Of a DNA stretch of 64,000 nucleotides, positions 51,286 through 59,611 are shown one piece after another. A program made the translations under genes and the position numbers. Below the pieces are notes generated by a model. It did not search any database. It saw only the letters and a program-made list of their open reading frames with translations, and was not told where the DNA came from. Source of the stretch: Hyphomicrobiales bacterium (GTDB lineage: Bacteria > Pseudomonadota > Alphaproteobacteria > Rhizobiales > Rhizobiaceae); NCBI GenBank assembly GCA_900465685.1, contig UEGR01000011.1:62001-126000 (forward strand), in the 5' to 3' direction. Each line of letters begins with the position of its first letter. Position 1 is the first letter of the stretch.

Positions 51286-52616
51286 TTCCCTTCGCTCCGT
51301 GCGAGGACCGGACGGAATTCTTCCGTCGCGCGCTTCATTTCAGCTTCCGCTTCGGCACCATTCAGAAGATTGGTGAGGCCAACGCCCATAATGTCGCGGA
51401 ATTCCGTGACAGGAACGATGACCGGCAGGCAGAGCTGGCTGATCGGTGCAGATTTCGACAGGGCTTCGACCCAGCCTTCCGGCATGGTCACAGCCTTGCG
51501 CACTTCCGCATCATCGATGATCGACTTGCGGAACGGCACGCCTGAACCCGTCTGCAGCAGACGTGCGCCCATTTCCTTCGAAATGGCCCACTGGCAGTAA
51601 AGATAAGCGGCTTCCTTCTTGGTCGACGCTTCGGTCACGCCGATACCGTCGCCGGTCGTCGGTGCAGCCTGGGCCTTCGGTCCAGCCGGAATAACGCCAT
51701 AGCCGACCTTGCCGACAACGCGCGACTTGTTCGGATCTTCGAGCGGCGGCGCAAAGCCGATACCGTCGAGCCACATGCCGACCTTGCCCTGAAGGAAGCT
51801 CGACTGGCATTCCGCCCAGTTGAAACCGGCAACACCGGGAGGTGCAGCTTTGGTCATCAGGCGCTGATAGAGCTTGGCAGCTTCAATGGCTTCTGCAGAA
51901 TCCGTCTTCAGATTGCCGTCGGCATCGACCGCGCTCTGGCCATAGCCGAGCATCAGGCTCGTCCAAACCGGAACATTGGCGTTCTTCATGCCGCGGGCCA
52001 CAAAGCCGTAGGTATTCGAAGACGGATCGGTCAGCGCCTCGGCGGCCTTGACCAGCTCTTCGAAGGTCTTCGGATATTCGATGCCCTTGGCGGCGAACAG
52101 ATCCTTGTTCCAGTAGATGATCCAGTAATCGACCGAGAACGGCAGTGCACCGAAGCGGCCATTAGAATCCTTGGCGAAGGTCAGACCAGCGCTTGCGAAA
52201 TCGCTTTCAGTCAGCGAGGCGTCGGTCAGCGTCGGGTCTTTCAGGAATGGATTAAGATCGGCAAGCCAGCCGCCCTTTTCGAACTGACGCTTCTGAACGT
52301 GATAGCTGATGTGAATGACGTCGAAGCTCGGGCGACCGGAGGTCAGCTCGATCACCGCCTTCTGGCGCTGCTGCTGTTCCGGCATCTGTTCGGAATGAAC
52401 CTTGATGCCCGTCAGTTCTTCGAATTCCTTCTGATGCTTCTGAAGGATTTCGCCGCGCGGGCTCTTGATAAGGTTCACCTCGAGCGTGGTGCCCGCATAT
52501 TTCTTCCAGTCAACCGTGGAAGCGGCGAAAGACGGGCTGATGCCTGTCACGCCCGATGCGGCGATTGCCGCAGAACCCGCCAGAAACTGGCGACGTGTTG
52601 GATGAAATAGTTTCAT
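51282..52616 (-). CDS. Carbohydrate ABC transporter substrate-binding protein
   Basis: Family 1 extracellular solute-binding protein of 444 residues with a twin-arginine signal (TRRQFLAGSAAIAASG, cleavage near SFA-AS). Typical segments are LEVNLIKSPRGEILQKHQKE, GVAGFNWAECQSSFLQGKVG and a hinge near GDGIGVTEASTKKEAAYLY. It captures a sugar or sugar derivative in the periplasm. The nearby GntR, aldolase and kinase genes suggest that the ligand feeds that short pathway. The fused start to the MalF-type gene and the lack of a hairpin distinguish it from the other binding-protein genes here. Confidence 0.9.
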   Translation of the reverse strand: MKLFHPTRRQFLAGSAAIAASGVTGISPSFAASTVDWKKYAGTTLEVNLIKSPRGEILQKHQKEFEELTGIKVHSEQMPEQQQRQKAVIELTSGRPSFDVIHISYHVQKRQFEKGGWLADLNPFLKDPTLTDASLTESDFASAGLTFAKDSNGRFGALPFSVDYWIIYWNKDLFAAKGIEYPKTFEELVKAAEALTDPSSNTYGFVARGMKNANVPVWTSLMLGYGQSAVDADGNLKTDSAEAIEAAKLYQRLMTKAAPPGVAGFNWAECQSSFLQGKVGMWLDGIGFAPPLEDPNKSRVVGKVGYGVIPAGPKAQAAPTTGDGIGVTEASTKKEAAYLYCQWAISKEMGARLLQTGSGVPFRKSIIDDAEVRKAVTMPEGWVEALSKSAPISQLCLPVIVPVTEFRDIMGVGLTNLLNGAEAEAEMKRATEEFRPVLARSEGK

Positions 52617-52642
52617 GCTTCTCCTCCCCTATGTTCCAAACC

Positions 52643-52660
52643 TGGCAACTCCTCTTGCCA
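52643..52660. promoter_or_regulatory. Candidate operator upstream of the sugar importer
   Basis: Inverted repeat TGGCAA (52643-52648) and TTGCCA (52655-52660) with a 6-base spacer, starting 27 bases upstream of the binding-protein start. It could bind a regulator of the importer. No second copy was seen near the linked genes. Confidence 0.3.
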
Positions 52661-52676
52661 AGCTCCTGATTTCATT

Positions 52677-52775
52677 TAGAGCGGTTCCGGTCAAAGCCAA
52701 ATCGTGGAACCGCTCTATCTATTTGTTTTTACGCATTATCCTACGCAAAACCGCTACGCACTTTTGCTGGGAATG
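52677..52775. repeat. Intergenic repeat with GAGCGGTTCC palindrome
   Basis: A 12-bp perfect inverted repeat (TAGAGCGGTTCC 52677-52688, GGAACCGCTCTA 52706-52717) continues into a tail with ATCTATTTGTTTTTACGC, GCAAAACCGCTACGCACTTT and a terminal GAATGCTCTAG. From memory this composition is frequent between genes in Ochrobactrum and related Rhizobiales. Parts of it recur at 20969-21012 and 21074-21089. It fills the gap between the importer operon and the GntR gene. Confidence 0.6.
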
Positions 52776-52781
52776 CTCTAG

Positions 52782-53462
52782 CTAAATGTGCAATGCCAGC
52801 GTCCGTGCATTGTTGATGTGAACAGCGATGGCATCCATGGCAATTTGCGGGTCGCGGGTTTCAATCGCCGAGAGAACCGCGAGATGTTCCTGCATGACCG
52901 GAATGACGCGCCCGGTAATCCGGAAACGCTCCTGATTGATCAGGCGCATCTTGATCGTATTCGTCTGGTAAGCGCGCCAGATGATTTCATTGTCGAGCGA
53001 GGCGACAATGGTGTCGTGCAGGCTCCAGTCGATATTCTGCGCCTGCTCCTCAAGCTCCGGCGTCTCGCCCTCGCTCATGGCCCGGTTTAGCGTGTCTTCA
53101 TGCTCGGCACGCAGCGAGCGCAGCAATTCGTCGGAAGCCGACTGACAGAAAATCGCAACCGACTCTTTCTCGATGAACAAGCGAAACTGGAAAGCCTCGC
53201 GGATGAGATTGAGATCGATATGGGCAATCTGAAGCCCGCGCTGTGGCACGGTTTTGATCAGACCTTCCGCCTCAAGACGGGGGATCAATTCACGGATTGC
53301 ACCGAGCGGCAGGCCCGTCATGGTGACGAGTTGGCGTTGCGAGACGAACTGGCCCGGATGGAAATCGCGCGCCAGCAAATGCTGGGTAAAGCTCTGATAG
53401 GCCTTGTCCCGCAACTTCACCGGCTCGTTCTGATCTTCCGCCAAGGCTTCGTCCTCTCCCAA
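52782..53462 (-). CDS. GntR-family (FCD type) transcriptional regulator
   Basis: A 226-residue regulator with an N-terminal winged helix (FVSQRQLVTMTGLPLGAIRE, LIPRLEAEGLIKTVPQRG) and a C-terminal FCD ligand-binding domain (IREAFQFRLFIEKESVAIF, IDWSLHDTIVASLDNEI). It lies between the sugar importer and the DapA-like gene on the same strand. A 14-base perfect palindrome upstream of the DapA-like gene (54473-54486) is a likely operator. The effector is probably a substrate or intermediate of the linked sugar pathway. Confidence 0.9.
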   Translation of the reverse strand: MGEDEALAEDQNEPVKLRDKAYQSFTQHLLARDFHPGQFVSQRQLVTMTGLPLGAIRELIPRLEAEGLIKTVPQRGLQIAHIDLNLIREAFQFRLFIEKESVAIFCQSASDELLRSLRAEHEDTLNRAMSEGETPELEEQAQNIDWSLHDTIVASLDNEIIWRAYQTNTIKMRLINQERFRITGRVIPVMQEHLAVLSAIETRDPQIAMDAIAVHINNARTLALHI

Positions 53463-53473
53463 CCGCTTTGGTT

Positions 53474-53508
53474 ATGCTGCGGAAAGTTCTCCCACTTTTC
53501 CGCAGCAT
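53474..53508 (-). other. Hairpin between the DapA-like and GntR genes
   Basis: Perfect 12-bp stem ATGCTGCGGAAA / TTTCCGCAGCAT (53474-53485, 53497-53508) with an 11-base loop. No T-run follows on the minus strand. It lies 22 bases after the DapA-like stop and 12 bases before the GntR start, so it may attenuate or protect mRNA between the two genes. Confidence 0.55.
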
Positions 53509-53530
53509 GTCTGCATCGCTTATGCCCGGC

Positions 53531-54433
53531 TCAGGCAGCCTTTGCCATATGCAATCCGTCAAATACACTGCCAATTGCATCAAAATCCGCATCATTCAGC
53601 GCAACCAGCGGCGCGCGGACATGACGCCATTCCATATCGCCAGTATGACGCGCCACCAGCGCCTTCACCGCGGGTGTTACCGGATAGTTGAGCAGCTTGC
53701 GCACGGCATCGACCAGTTCGGCATCGTCCTGCCCATCATTGACCATGCGCAGAAGACGGTCCGGGAACAGATTGGCCATGCCGGAAATCGCACCCTGCCC
53801 GCCCAGACGGACGCCAGCGGCGAGATCGCGCTCGTCACCGATGAGGATGGCAATGTCCTTATGCGCGGCCAGAAGCTTCTCGGTGTAAGCCCAATTGCCC
53901 GACGAATCCTTCACGCCAGAGATAACCGCGCCAAAAGCATCGCGCAGACGACCAATCAGGTCGACGGACAGCTCAACCGCCGTCACCGACGGGATGTTGT
54001 AAAGGATGATATCGCGCGCATCCGAACCAAGACCTTTCAACACGGCGGAGAACCAGTTGAAGAGACCATCGTCGGAGAGATTCTTGAAATAGGAAGGCGG
54101 CGCCAGAAGAATGGCCTTGCAGCCGCGACGCAGTGCATCGCCAGCCTGAAGCACAGCATCGGCAACCGAATTTTCCATCACACCGACAACGATTTTGGAT
54201 GCCGGAAAGCCCTGAGCAATGAATGCATCAAGAAGAGCTGCGCGTTCCGCATCGGCAATCGACGAACCTTCGCCGGTGGTGCCGAACAAAGTGACGCTGG
54301 AACAGCCATTATCGAGGCGCGCACGCGCATGCTTGAGTGCACGGCTGACATCGATTTTGCCATCAGCATCGAATGGCGTCGTAAGCGCTGCAGAGAGCCC
54401 GAAGCGCTCCTGCCCAGAATGATTTTGCGGCAA
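53531..54433 (-). CDS. Dihydrodipicolinate synthase / N-acetylneuraminate lyase family protein
   Basis: A class I aldolase or dehydratase of 300 residues in the DapA/NanA family. The pyruvate-binding FGTTGEGSS, the Tyr in IILYNIPSVT and the Schiff-base Lys in VISGVKDSSG are present. I chose the TTG at 54431-54433 because GGGAGGAG lies six bases upstream; the first in-frame ATG, 13 codons earlier, would put that ribosome site inside the gene. A true lysine-pathway DapA is unlikely in this setting. Cleavage of a 2-keto-3-deoxy sugar acid, or a related step, fits the linked kinase, regulator and importer. The substrate is unknown. Confidence 0.86.
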   Translation of the reverse strand: MPQNHSGQERFGLSAALTTPFDADGKIDVSRALKHARARLDNGCSSVTLFGTTGEGSSIADAERAALLDAFIAQGFPASKIVVGVMENSVADAVLQAGDALRRGCKAILLAPPSYFKNLSDDGLFNWFSAVLKGLGSDARDIILYNIPSVTAVELSVDLIGRLRDAFGAVISGVKDSSGNWAYTEKLLAAHKDIAILIGDERDLAAGVRLGGQGAISGMANLFPDRLLRMVNDGQDDAELVDAVRKLLNYPVTPAVKALVARHTGDMEWRHVRAPLVALNDADFDAIGSVFDGLHMAKAA

Positions 54434-54472
54434 AGCCGTCTCCTCCCAAGATTGAACTGCAAGTTGGCACAT

Positions 54473-54486
54473 ACTAACATGTTAGT
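54473..54486. promoter_or_regulatory. Palindromic operator upstream of the DapA-like gene
   Basis: ACTAACATGTTAGT, a 14-base perfect palindrome, 40 bases before the DapA-like start and 55 bases after the kinase stop. Size and symmetry fit an FCD-type GntR regulator such as the one at 52782-53462. Confidence 0.55.
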
Positions 54487-54541
54487 AAATAGTCAATTCG
54501 GGTTCACTGTGCATTTATGCAAAATCTGGGGGATTTGTGTC

Positions 54542-55459
54542 CTAGGCTGGAAGCAGTCCGCGCTCCATAAACGCCATGACCTCCGCACGGCTCGGCGAGC
54601 CAGAACGTCCGCCAAAGCGGGCACATTTGATGGCGGCGGCGGCATTGGCAAAACGGATAATGTCGTGCATCGACCTGCCTTCGACGAGGCCAAGCGCGAA
54701 GGCGCCGTGGAAAACATCGCCCGCAGCGAGCGTATCGACAGCCTTGACCCGGAAACCGGCGACATGCTGCACCGAATGTCCGGCCCGTTCCGTCCAGTAG
54801 CATCCGTTCGCACCGGCGGTCACCGCGGTGAAAACATCATACCGGCTGGCCAGTATCTCGACGCATTCGCTCAAATCTGTCGTGCCAGTCAGGCTGATGG
54901 CAGCAGGTTCGGAAGCAACAATATGCGTTGCAAGTGGTAACAGCCGCTCGAGAAGTTCGACCGGGGCCGTATCGGCATCGAGAATCGCCGGAATACCGGC
55001 GCGACGCGCGGCCTTAAGACCAGTTTCCGCAGCCCATGCCCAGCGGACATCCGCCATGACTGCCGCAAACGCACCCGCCTCGACAGGCGGCACGATTGAA
55101 GCCGGGCTGCCCAGTTGCGGGTCGTAGAATGGAACGATGACACGCTCGCCCGACGGATCGACCAGAATCGAAGAAAAAGCGGTGCGTGCGCCAGCAAGCT
55201 TACGAATATGAGTGCAGTCGATCCCTTCCGCCCGCAGTTCCGCAATCACGCGTTCACCGGTGGCATCATCGCCCGTCGAAGCCCAAAGCGCCACATCCCC
55301 GCCGAGACGAGCAATTGCAGCTGCGGCACTTGAGGCCATTCCGGCAGCGATTTGCACCGCTTCACTGGGCAGATATTTCCCGGCCTGTTCCGGCAAAGCA
55401 TCAAGACGAAGGATTGTGTCGAGCGTCAAAGCGCCCAGGCAGAGAATAGTGCGGCTCAT
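54542..55459 (-). CDS. PfkB-family sugar kinase, YihV-like
   Basis: A 305-residue ribokinase-family kinase. The N-terminal GKYLPSE and GGDVALWASTGDDATGERVI, and the catalytic DTLAAGDVFHG (Ala where most have Gly), are family features. It resembles E. coli YihV, 6-deoxy-6-sulfofructose kinase, as I recall it: MADVRW, SEPAAISLTG, GCYWTE and IKCARFGGRSGSP. Of the three YihV residues I remember as contacting the sulfonate, the Lys (GKY) and Arg (ADVRW) are conserved, but the Asn is Pro (VIVPFYD). The substrate is therefore uncertain. The ATG at 55457-55459 (MSRTILC) is preferred over longer forms. It is transcribed toward the DapA-like gene. Confidence 0.86.
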   Translation of the reverse strand: MSRTILCLGALTLDTILRLDALPEQAGKYLPSEAVQIAAGMASSAAAAIARLGGDVALWASTGDDATGERVIAELRAEGIDCTHIRKLAGARTAFSSILVDPSGERVIVPFYDPQLGSPASIVPPVEAGAFAAVMADVRWAWAAETGLKAARRAGIPAILDADTAPVELLERLLPLATHIVASEPAAISLTGTTDLSECVEILASRYDVFTAVTAGANGCYWTERAGHSVQHVAGFRVKAVDTLAAGDVFHGAFALGLVEGRSMHDIIRFANAAAAIKCARFGGRSGSPSRAEVMAFMERGLLPA

Positions 55460-55792
55460 ACTATGCGATCCAGAACTTGCAACCAAATGCGTGACTGACA
55501 GCGTCCTCCCCGGATCGCCCTGCCTTCGCCATATCACGTTTTCGTTCGTTGCAAAGTGGCCGTTACACGACAGTCCAAAACCTATGCTTCAATGTTACAA
55601 CTTAAGAAAGCCCACTATCCAATTGTTTCAAAAAACTTCTAAGACAAATCTACTATTATAATTTCCTGAAATGGCTCCGAAACGTTTACTCCCTCAAGAA
55701 GTAGGATTGCACAAAAAAGCAACAGAGAATTTCACGAAAACATAGCGCGGTTTGATCTCGACAATGCCTAAGATGCAAATTACGCTTTTCGT
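55460..55792. other. Gene-free divergent promoter region
   Basis: No gene is supported. The right half is AT-rich (for example TCTAAGACAAATCTACTATT near 55637) and should hold promoters for the kinase gene (leftward) and the membrane hydrolase gene (rightward). I found no palindrome like the one at 54473. Confidence 0.5.
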
Positions 55793-56977
55793 ATGAATCA
55801 GTCGGTCCAGCGGCGTGCCGTATTCTTCATTGGCGGGTATGATCCAAAAACGCCGGACGCGTTTTTCAAGCGGCTGCGTAAGGAAATTTCCCGTTTCGAC
55901 ACGCTCTGGGGCTACCAGTCGACGGTCTCCACAGTTGATGAGACACCTGATCACGAGATCGGGCTTGCGACCATCGAAACCCGTGCTGCACGCGAAGATT
56001 GGTCGACAACGACCGACTTTCATTTCCTCGCCCTCGACTCAATCGTACTGGCAGATTTCGCCCGCCCCCTGCCCGTGCGACTTGGCAAATATCTGCGCGC
56101 CTTTGCCGACTTCGTCTTTTCCGGCACGGCCTTCCATTTCTTCTCCAAAGCATGGCGCTTCGGGCTTTATTTCCTCTATCCTTTCCTCGCGGTCGTTTTG
56201 TTCGCGCTGCTGGGACTGGCTGCTGCCCGCCTGACGGTGCATTGGCTGGGCGCAATCAGCTGGTTCATCGGGCTTGTCGTATTCTCGGTCGCTTTGATGG
56301 TGCTTGGCAAACGCTGGTCTACCAACCATCTGATGGATTTATGGTCGTTTTCGCTGAACTTCTTTCGCGGCAGGCGACCGGACGCCGAAGCGCTGATGCA
56401 GCGCTTCGCAGAAGGCACTGTCCAGCGCGTCGGCGCAGGCCAATATGACGAGGTCATCCTGATCGGCCACAGCACCGGCGGCATGCTGATGCTGGATGTC
56501 GCCGCCCGCTGTTTGGCCGTCGACGGCGCATTTTCAGGCCGCGCGCCAAAAGTGACCGTTCTGACGCTCGGCTCCACCGCGCTCAAGGCCGGATATCATC
56601 CCGCTGCCACGAAATTTCGCGAAGGCGTGCAACGGCTAACCGATGATGGTAAGCTCGAATGGGCTGAAATCCAGTGCCTGACCGACGCCATCAATTTCTA
56701 CAAGACCGACCCGGTGGCAGACATGAAGCTCACGCGGGCCGAAGGCCGGAGGTTTCCTTTCGTGCGTCAGGTGCGCATTAAGGATATGCTGCAGGCCGAG
56801 ACTTACAAGCGGGTGAAGCGCAACCTTTTTCGCGTGCATTATCAATATGTATTCGGCAATACGAAGCCTTATTGGTATGATTTCTTTCAGGTCTGCTGCG
56901 GTCCGCACTATTTGTCCGAGCGTGTGAGCGACCATATTGTGGGCGGCTTGTCGCCAGAAAAGGTAGCTTCCGAATGA
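55793..56977 (+). CDS. Membrane-anchored alpha/beta hydrolase of unknown function
   Basis: A 394-residue protein. After an N-terminal domain (RRAVFFIGGYDPKTPDAFFK) come two adjacent membrane segments (about 122-147 and 151-173), then a cytoplasmic alpha/beta hydrolase domain with the nucleophile elbow GHSTGG (225-230) in EVILIGHSTGGMLML. A possible catalytic Asp lies in LTDAINFYKTDP. The family is unknown to me; lipase or esterase activity on membrane lipids is a guess. Its stop overlaps the next gene (ATGA), a membrane methyltransferase, so they are coupled. Confidence 0.8.
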   Translation: MNQSVQRRAVFFIGGYDPKTPDAFFKRLRKEISRFDTLWGYQSTVSTVDETPDHEIGLATIETRAAREDWSTTTDFHFLALDSIVLADFARPLPVRLGKYLRAFADFVFSGTAFHFFSKAWRFGLYFLYPFLAVVLFALLGLAAARLTVHWLGAISWFIGLVVFSVALMVLGKRWSTNHLMDLWSFSLNFFRGRRPDAEALMQRFAEGTVQRVGAGQYDEVILIGHSTGGMLMLDVAARCLAVDGAFSGRAPKVTVLTLGSTALKAGYHPAATKFREGVQRLTDDGKLEWAEIQCLTDAINFYKTDPVADMKLTRAEGRRFPFVRQVRIKDMLQAETYKRVKRNLFRVHYQYVFGNTKPYWYDFFQVCCGPHYLSERVSDHIVGGLSPEKVASE

Positions 56978-57561
56978 CGCCCACCCTGGCAATGATCGTC
57001 TGGGCAATTGGTCTTGTCGCCTGGGTGGTCATCCGGGTGCCGCATCAGCGTCGCGCCCGCAAGATCAAGGTCACGACCAACGCCAAGACGCTGCCGGATC
57101 GAGCGGCGCTGAGCGCAGCAAGCGTGGGCCTGTCACTCATCCCGATCATCTATGTCGCAACGGGTTTTCCGGCTGCTGCGGATTATACCTTTCAGCCATG
57201 GCTCGGCTGGATCGGCCTTGTGGTCGAACTCGCCTTTCTCTGGCTGTTCTATGCAAGCCATCGCCAGCTCGGCAAGAACTGGTCTGTCTCACTGGAGATC
57301 CGCAAGGAACACAAACTCGTGACGGACGGGCTCTATAAATATGTCCGTCATCCGATGTATTTATCGTTCTGGCTTTGGGCGATAGCGCAGTTTTGCCTGC
57401 TCCCCAACTGGTTCGCCGGTCTGGCGGGCCTTGTTGGCGTCGGCATTCTCTATTTTTACCGCGTAGGCCATGAAGAAGCGATGATGCGTAAGGCTTTCGG
57501 CGCTTCATATGACGAATATGCCAAGCGCACCGGACGTGTCATTCCGAAACCTTGGCCATAA
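56974..57561 (+). CDS. Isoprenylcysteine methyltransferase-like membrane protein
   Basis: A 195-residue integral membrane protein of the ICMT/PEMT-like family (methyltransferases using S-adenosylmethionine). Four to five membrane segments are seen. The C-terminal signature is complete: YKYVRHPMYLSFWLWAI, then GHEEAMMRKAFGASYDEYAK and RTGRVIPKPW. Bacterial members methylate small molecules, phospholipid head groups or unknown targets; protein prenylation is not expected. It lies between two hydrolase genes, coupled to the first by ATGA, which suggests a lipid-related modification. Confidence 0.85.
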   Translation: MTPTLAMIVWAIGLVAWVVIRVPHQRRARKIKVTTNAKTLPDRAALSAASVGLSLIPIIYVATGFPAAADYTFQPWLGWIGLVVELAFLWLFYASHRQLGKNWSVSLEIRKEHKLVTDGLYKYVRHPMYLSFWLWAIAQFCLLPNWFAGLAGLVGVGILYFYRVGHEEAMMRKAFGASYDEYAKRTGRVIPKPWP

Positions 57562-57576
57562 CCTTGGTAAATTTAC

Positions 57577-58248
57577 ATGACGAAAAAATCAGGCAATTCG
57601 GCGAAATATTTTATGAGCCGCCGTTCCATGCTGGTCTCGGGGCTGGCCTCTAGCCTTATGCTGGCTTCGATGCCAATCGCAGCACTCGCCAAACCTGCCG
57701 CGCAGGCTCCCAATACCAACCACAAGCCGGGGAATGCTGCCCAACCCGGGCGACCAGACGTCTATCTCCTGCGCGGTTTTGCCAATATTTTTTCCACCGG
57801 CATTGACGAAATCGGTGCCGATTTGCAAGCAGCTGGCGTCGATGCCCATGTCGAGGGCAACGCCGCGTGGCGTCTTGTCGCCAACCGGATCATCTCTGAC
57901 CGGCAGAAATACGGCCCGCAGCCGGTTATCCTCGTCGGTCACTCGCTGGGCGCGAACGCCATTATTTCCATTGCCGAAGCTCTGGAAAAGCGCGGCATTC
58001 GCGTGGATTATATGGCGTCTTTCGCCGCGACAGCACCTGATCCCCTGCCCGGGAACATTCGTCGCGTCGTCAATTTCTATTTTTCGCAGCACGGCTGGGG
58101 GCTACCGCTGGTGCCCGGCCCCCGTTTCAAGGGCAGGCTGGACAATCGCGATTTCTCCGGTGTGAAGGAAGTTGGCCATTTCAATATTGAGAAACAACGC
58201 CCCCTGCAGGCTGAGGTCGTTCGCGACATTCTCCGCATTCTCAAATAG
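57577..58248 (+). CDS. Exported alpha/beta hydrolase-like protein
   Basis: A 223-residue protein with a probable twin-arginine signal (MSRRSMLVSGLASSLMLASM, then ALAKPAAQ). The mature domain has VILVGHSLGANAIISIAEAL, the nucleophile elbow of alpha/beta hydrolases, and a possible catalytic His in KEVGHFNIEKQR near the C-terminus. YLLRGFANIFSTGIDEIGAD is the oxyanion-side segment. The start may be 57577 or 57613; the latter begins exactly at the signal. It follows the methyltransferase by 15 bases, likely the same operon. The substrate is unknown. Confidence 0.8.
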   Translation: MTKKSGNSAKYFMSRRSMLVSGLASSLMLASMPIAALAKPAAQAPNTNHKPGNAAQPGRPDVYLLRGFANIFSTGIDEIGADLQAAGVDAHVEGNAAWRLVANRIISDRQKYGPQPVILVGHSLGANAIISIAEALEKRGIRVDYMASFAATAPDPLPGNIRRVVNFYFSQHGWGLPLVPGPRFKGRLDNRDFSGVKEVGHFNIEKQRPLQAEVVRDILRILK

Positions 58249-58409
58249 CCACAATTACGGCGCAACGAACGCCGCAAATGGTGACCTCGCTAATTATCAC
58301 GAACTGAACAACTGTCGCTCTCAATCAATTTAATTGCCGCGCGGCTGCTTTGTGCTAGCGTTCGGATAGCCGGTTTTGCGGCGTATCCCTTCGTTGACAG
58401 GAGCCTTGA

Positions 58410-59594
58410 GTGAAGCGTTGGGTTGTTTGGGGTGTCCCGATTTTATTGGTTGCAGGTGCCGCTTATGTCGGCTGGCAACATGCCACGAAACAGAACGGCG
58501 CCAGCGCTCCGAACACAGTTCAGACAGATAGTCGGAAAGGTGGCAGCCGCTCGGCCAGTGCCGAGCACGCCGTCAAGGTGGCTGTTGCAACTGCTGGTTC
58601 GCTGCCGATCCAGCGCAGCACCATCGGCACGGTTGTCGCCGTTGCCTCTACGGCGGTCAACAGTCCCGAGCCCGGCAATGTGGCCATTCTCAACGTCAAA
58701 GACGGAGCCATCGTCAGGAAGGGCGATCTGATCGCCCAACTCGATGACCGCGCTATCCGCGCCACCGTTGTGAAGGATCAGGCCTCCGTCGCCAAATCGC
58801 AGGCCACGCTGAACAATGCGCAAATCCTGCTGAAGCGGATGCAAGACCTCGTCACCAAAGGCGTGAGCACGTCTCAGGCTGGCGATGATGCACTGGCCGC
58901 CCTCAAAGTGGCGGAGGCCCAATTGCAGGTCGATCAGGCTCAGCTGGCCGCCGATCAGGTGACCCTCGACAACACCAGGATTATAGCGCCTTTCGACGGT
59001 CAGCTTGGCGTGGTGCTCGTCTCTGTTGGCGCTTATCTCTCCGCCGGTTCACCAGTCGCGACCATTACGCAGATGAAGCCCATTTATGCGGATTTCACAC
59101 TGCCAGAGACGGATATCGCACTCATCCGCGAAACGCTTGCCACTGGCACGCTGAAAGCCACCGCTTCTGCCGTATCGGCTGACGGCAGGGATATTTCGGA
59201 AAGCGGTCCTGTCAGCTTCCTCGACAACACCATTGATGCCGCGAGCGGCACCGTCCGTCTGCGCGCCACGCTGGACAATCAATCCGGCAATTTCTGGCCG
59301 GGACAGTCGCTGCGTGTGCTGGTGGAAGCCGGACAAGCAGACAATCTGGTGCTTGTGCCCGGCGTTGCCGTGCAGCCGCAGGAAAACGGTTCAATCAGCT
59401 ATGTCGTGAAGACGGACAACAGCATCGAGGTGCGCCCCGTCACGGTCGCGCTCCGAGCCAATGGCATGGCCGGTCTGAGTGCTGGTCTGCAACCCGGTGA
59501 AAAAGTGGTCACGGAAGGCCAGGCCTCGCTTGCCAATGGCAGCAAGGTGAAACTGACCAGCAAAGATGCAGAGACAAAAGTCTCTTCCAACTGA
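58410..59594 (+). CDS. RND efflux periplasmic adaptor (MdtA/AcrA family)
   Basis: A 394-residue membrane fusion protein with one N-terminal membrane anchor (WGVPILLVAGAAYVGW) and no lipobox. The lipoyl half-motifs (NVAILNVKDGAIVRKGDLIA and IIAPFDGQLGVVLVSVGAYL) flank a coiled-coil hairpin (about 115-175), followed by beta-barrel and membrane-proximal domains. It starts at GTG 58410 with AGGAG seven bases upstream. It links the inner-membrane pump encoded 17 bases downstream to an outer-membrane channel, which is not encoded here. No local regulator gene is seen. Confidence 0.92.
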   Translation: MKRWVVWGVPILLVAGAAYVGWQHATKQNGASAPNTVQTDSRKGGSRSASAEHAVKVAVATAGSLPIQRSTIGTVVAVASTAVNSPEPGNVAILNVKDGAIVRKGDLIAQLDDRAIRATVVKDQASVAKSQATLNNAQILLKRMQDLVTKGVSTSQAGDDALAALKVAEAQLQVDQAQLAADQVTLDNTRIIAPFDGQLGVVLVSVGAYLSAGSPVATITQMKPIYADFTLPETDIALIRETLATGTLKATASAVSADGRDISESGPVSFLDNTIDAASGTVRLRATLDNQSGNFWPGQSLRVLVEAGQADNLVLVPGVAVQPQENGSISYVVKTDNSIEVRPVTVALRANGMAGLSAGLQPGEKVVTEGQASLANGSKVKLTSKDAETKVSSN

Positions 59595-59611
59595 ATCAAG
59601 GCATCAAGCCG

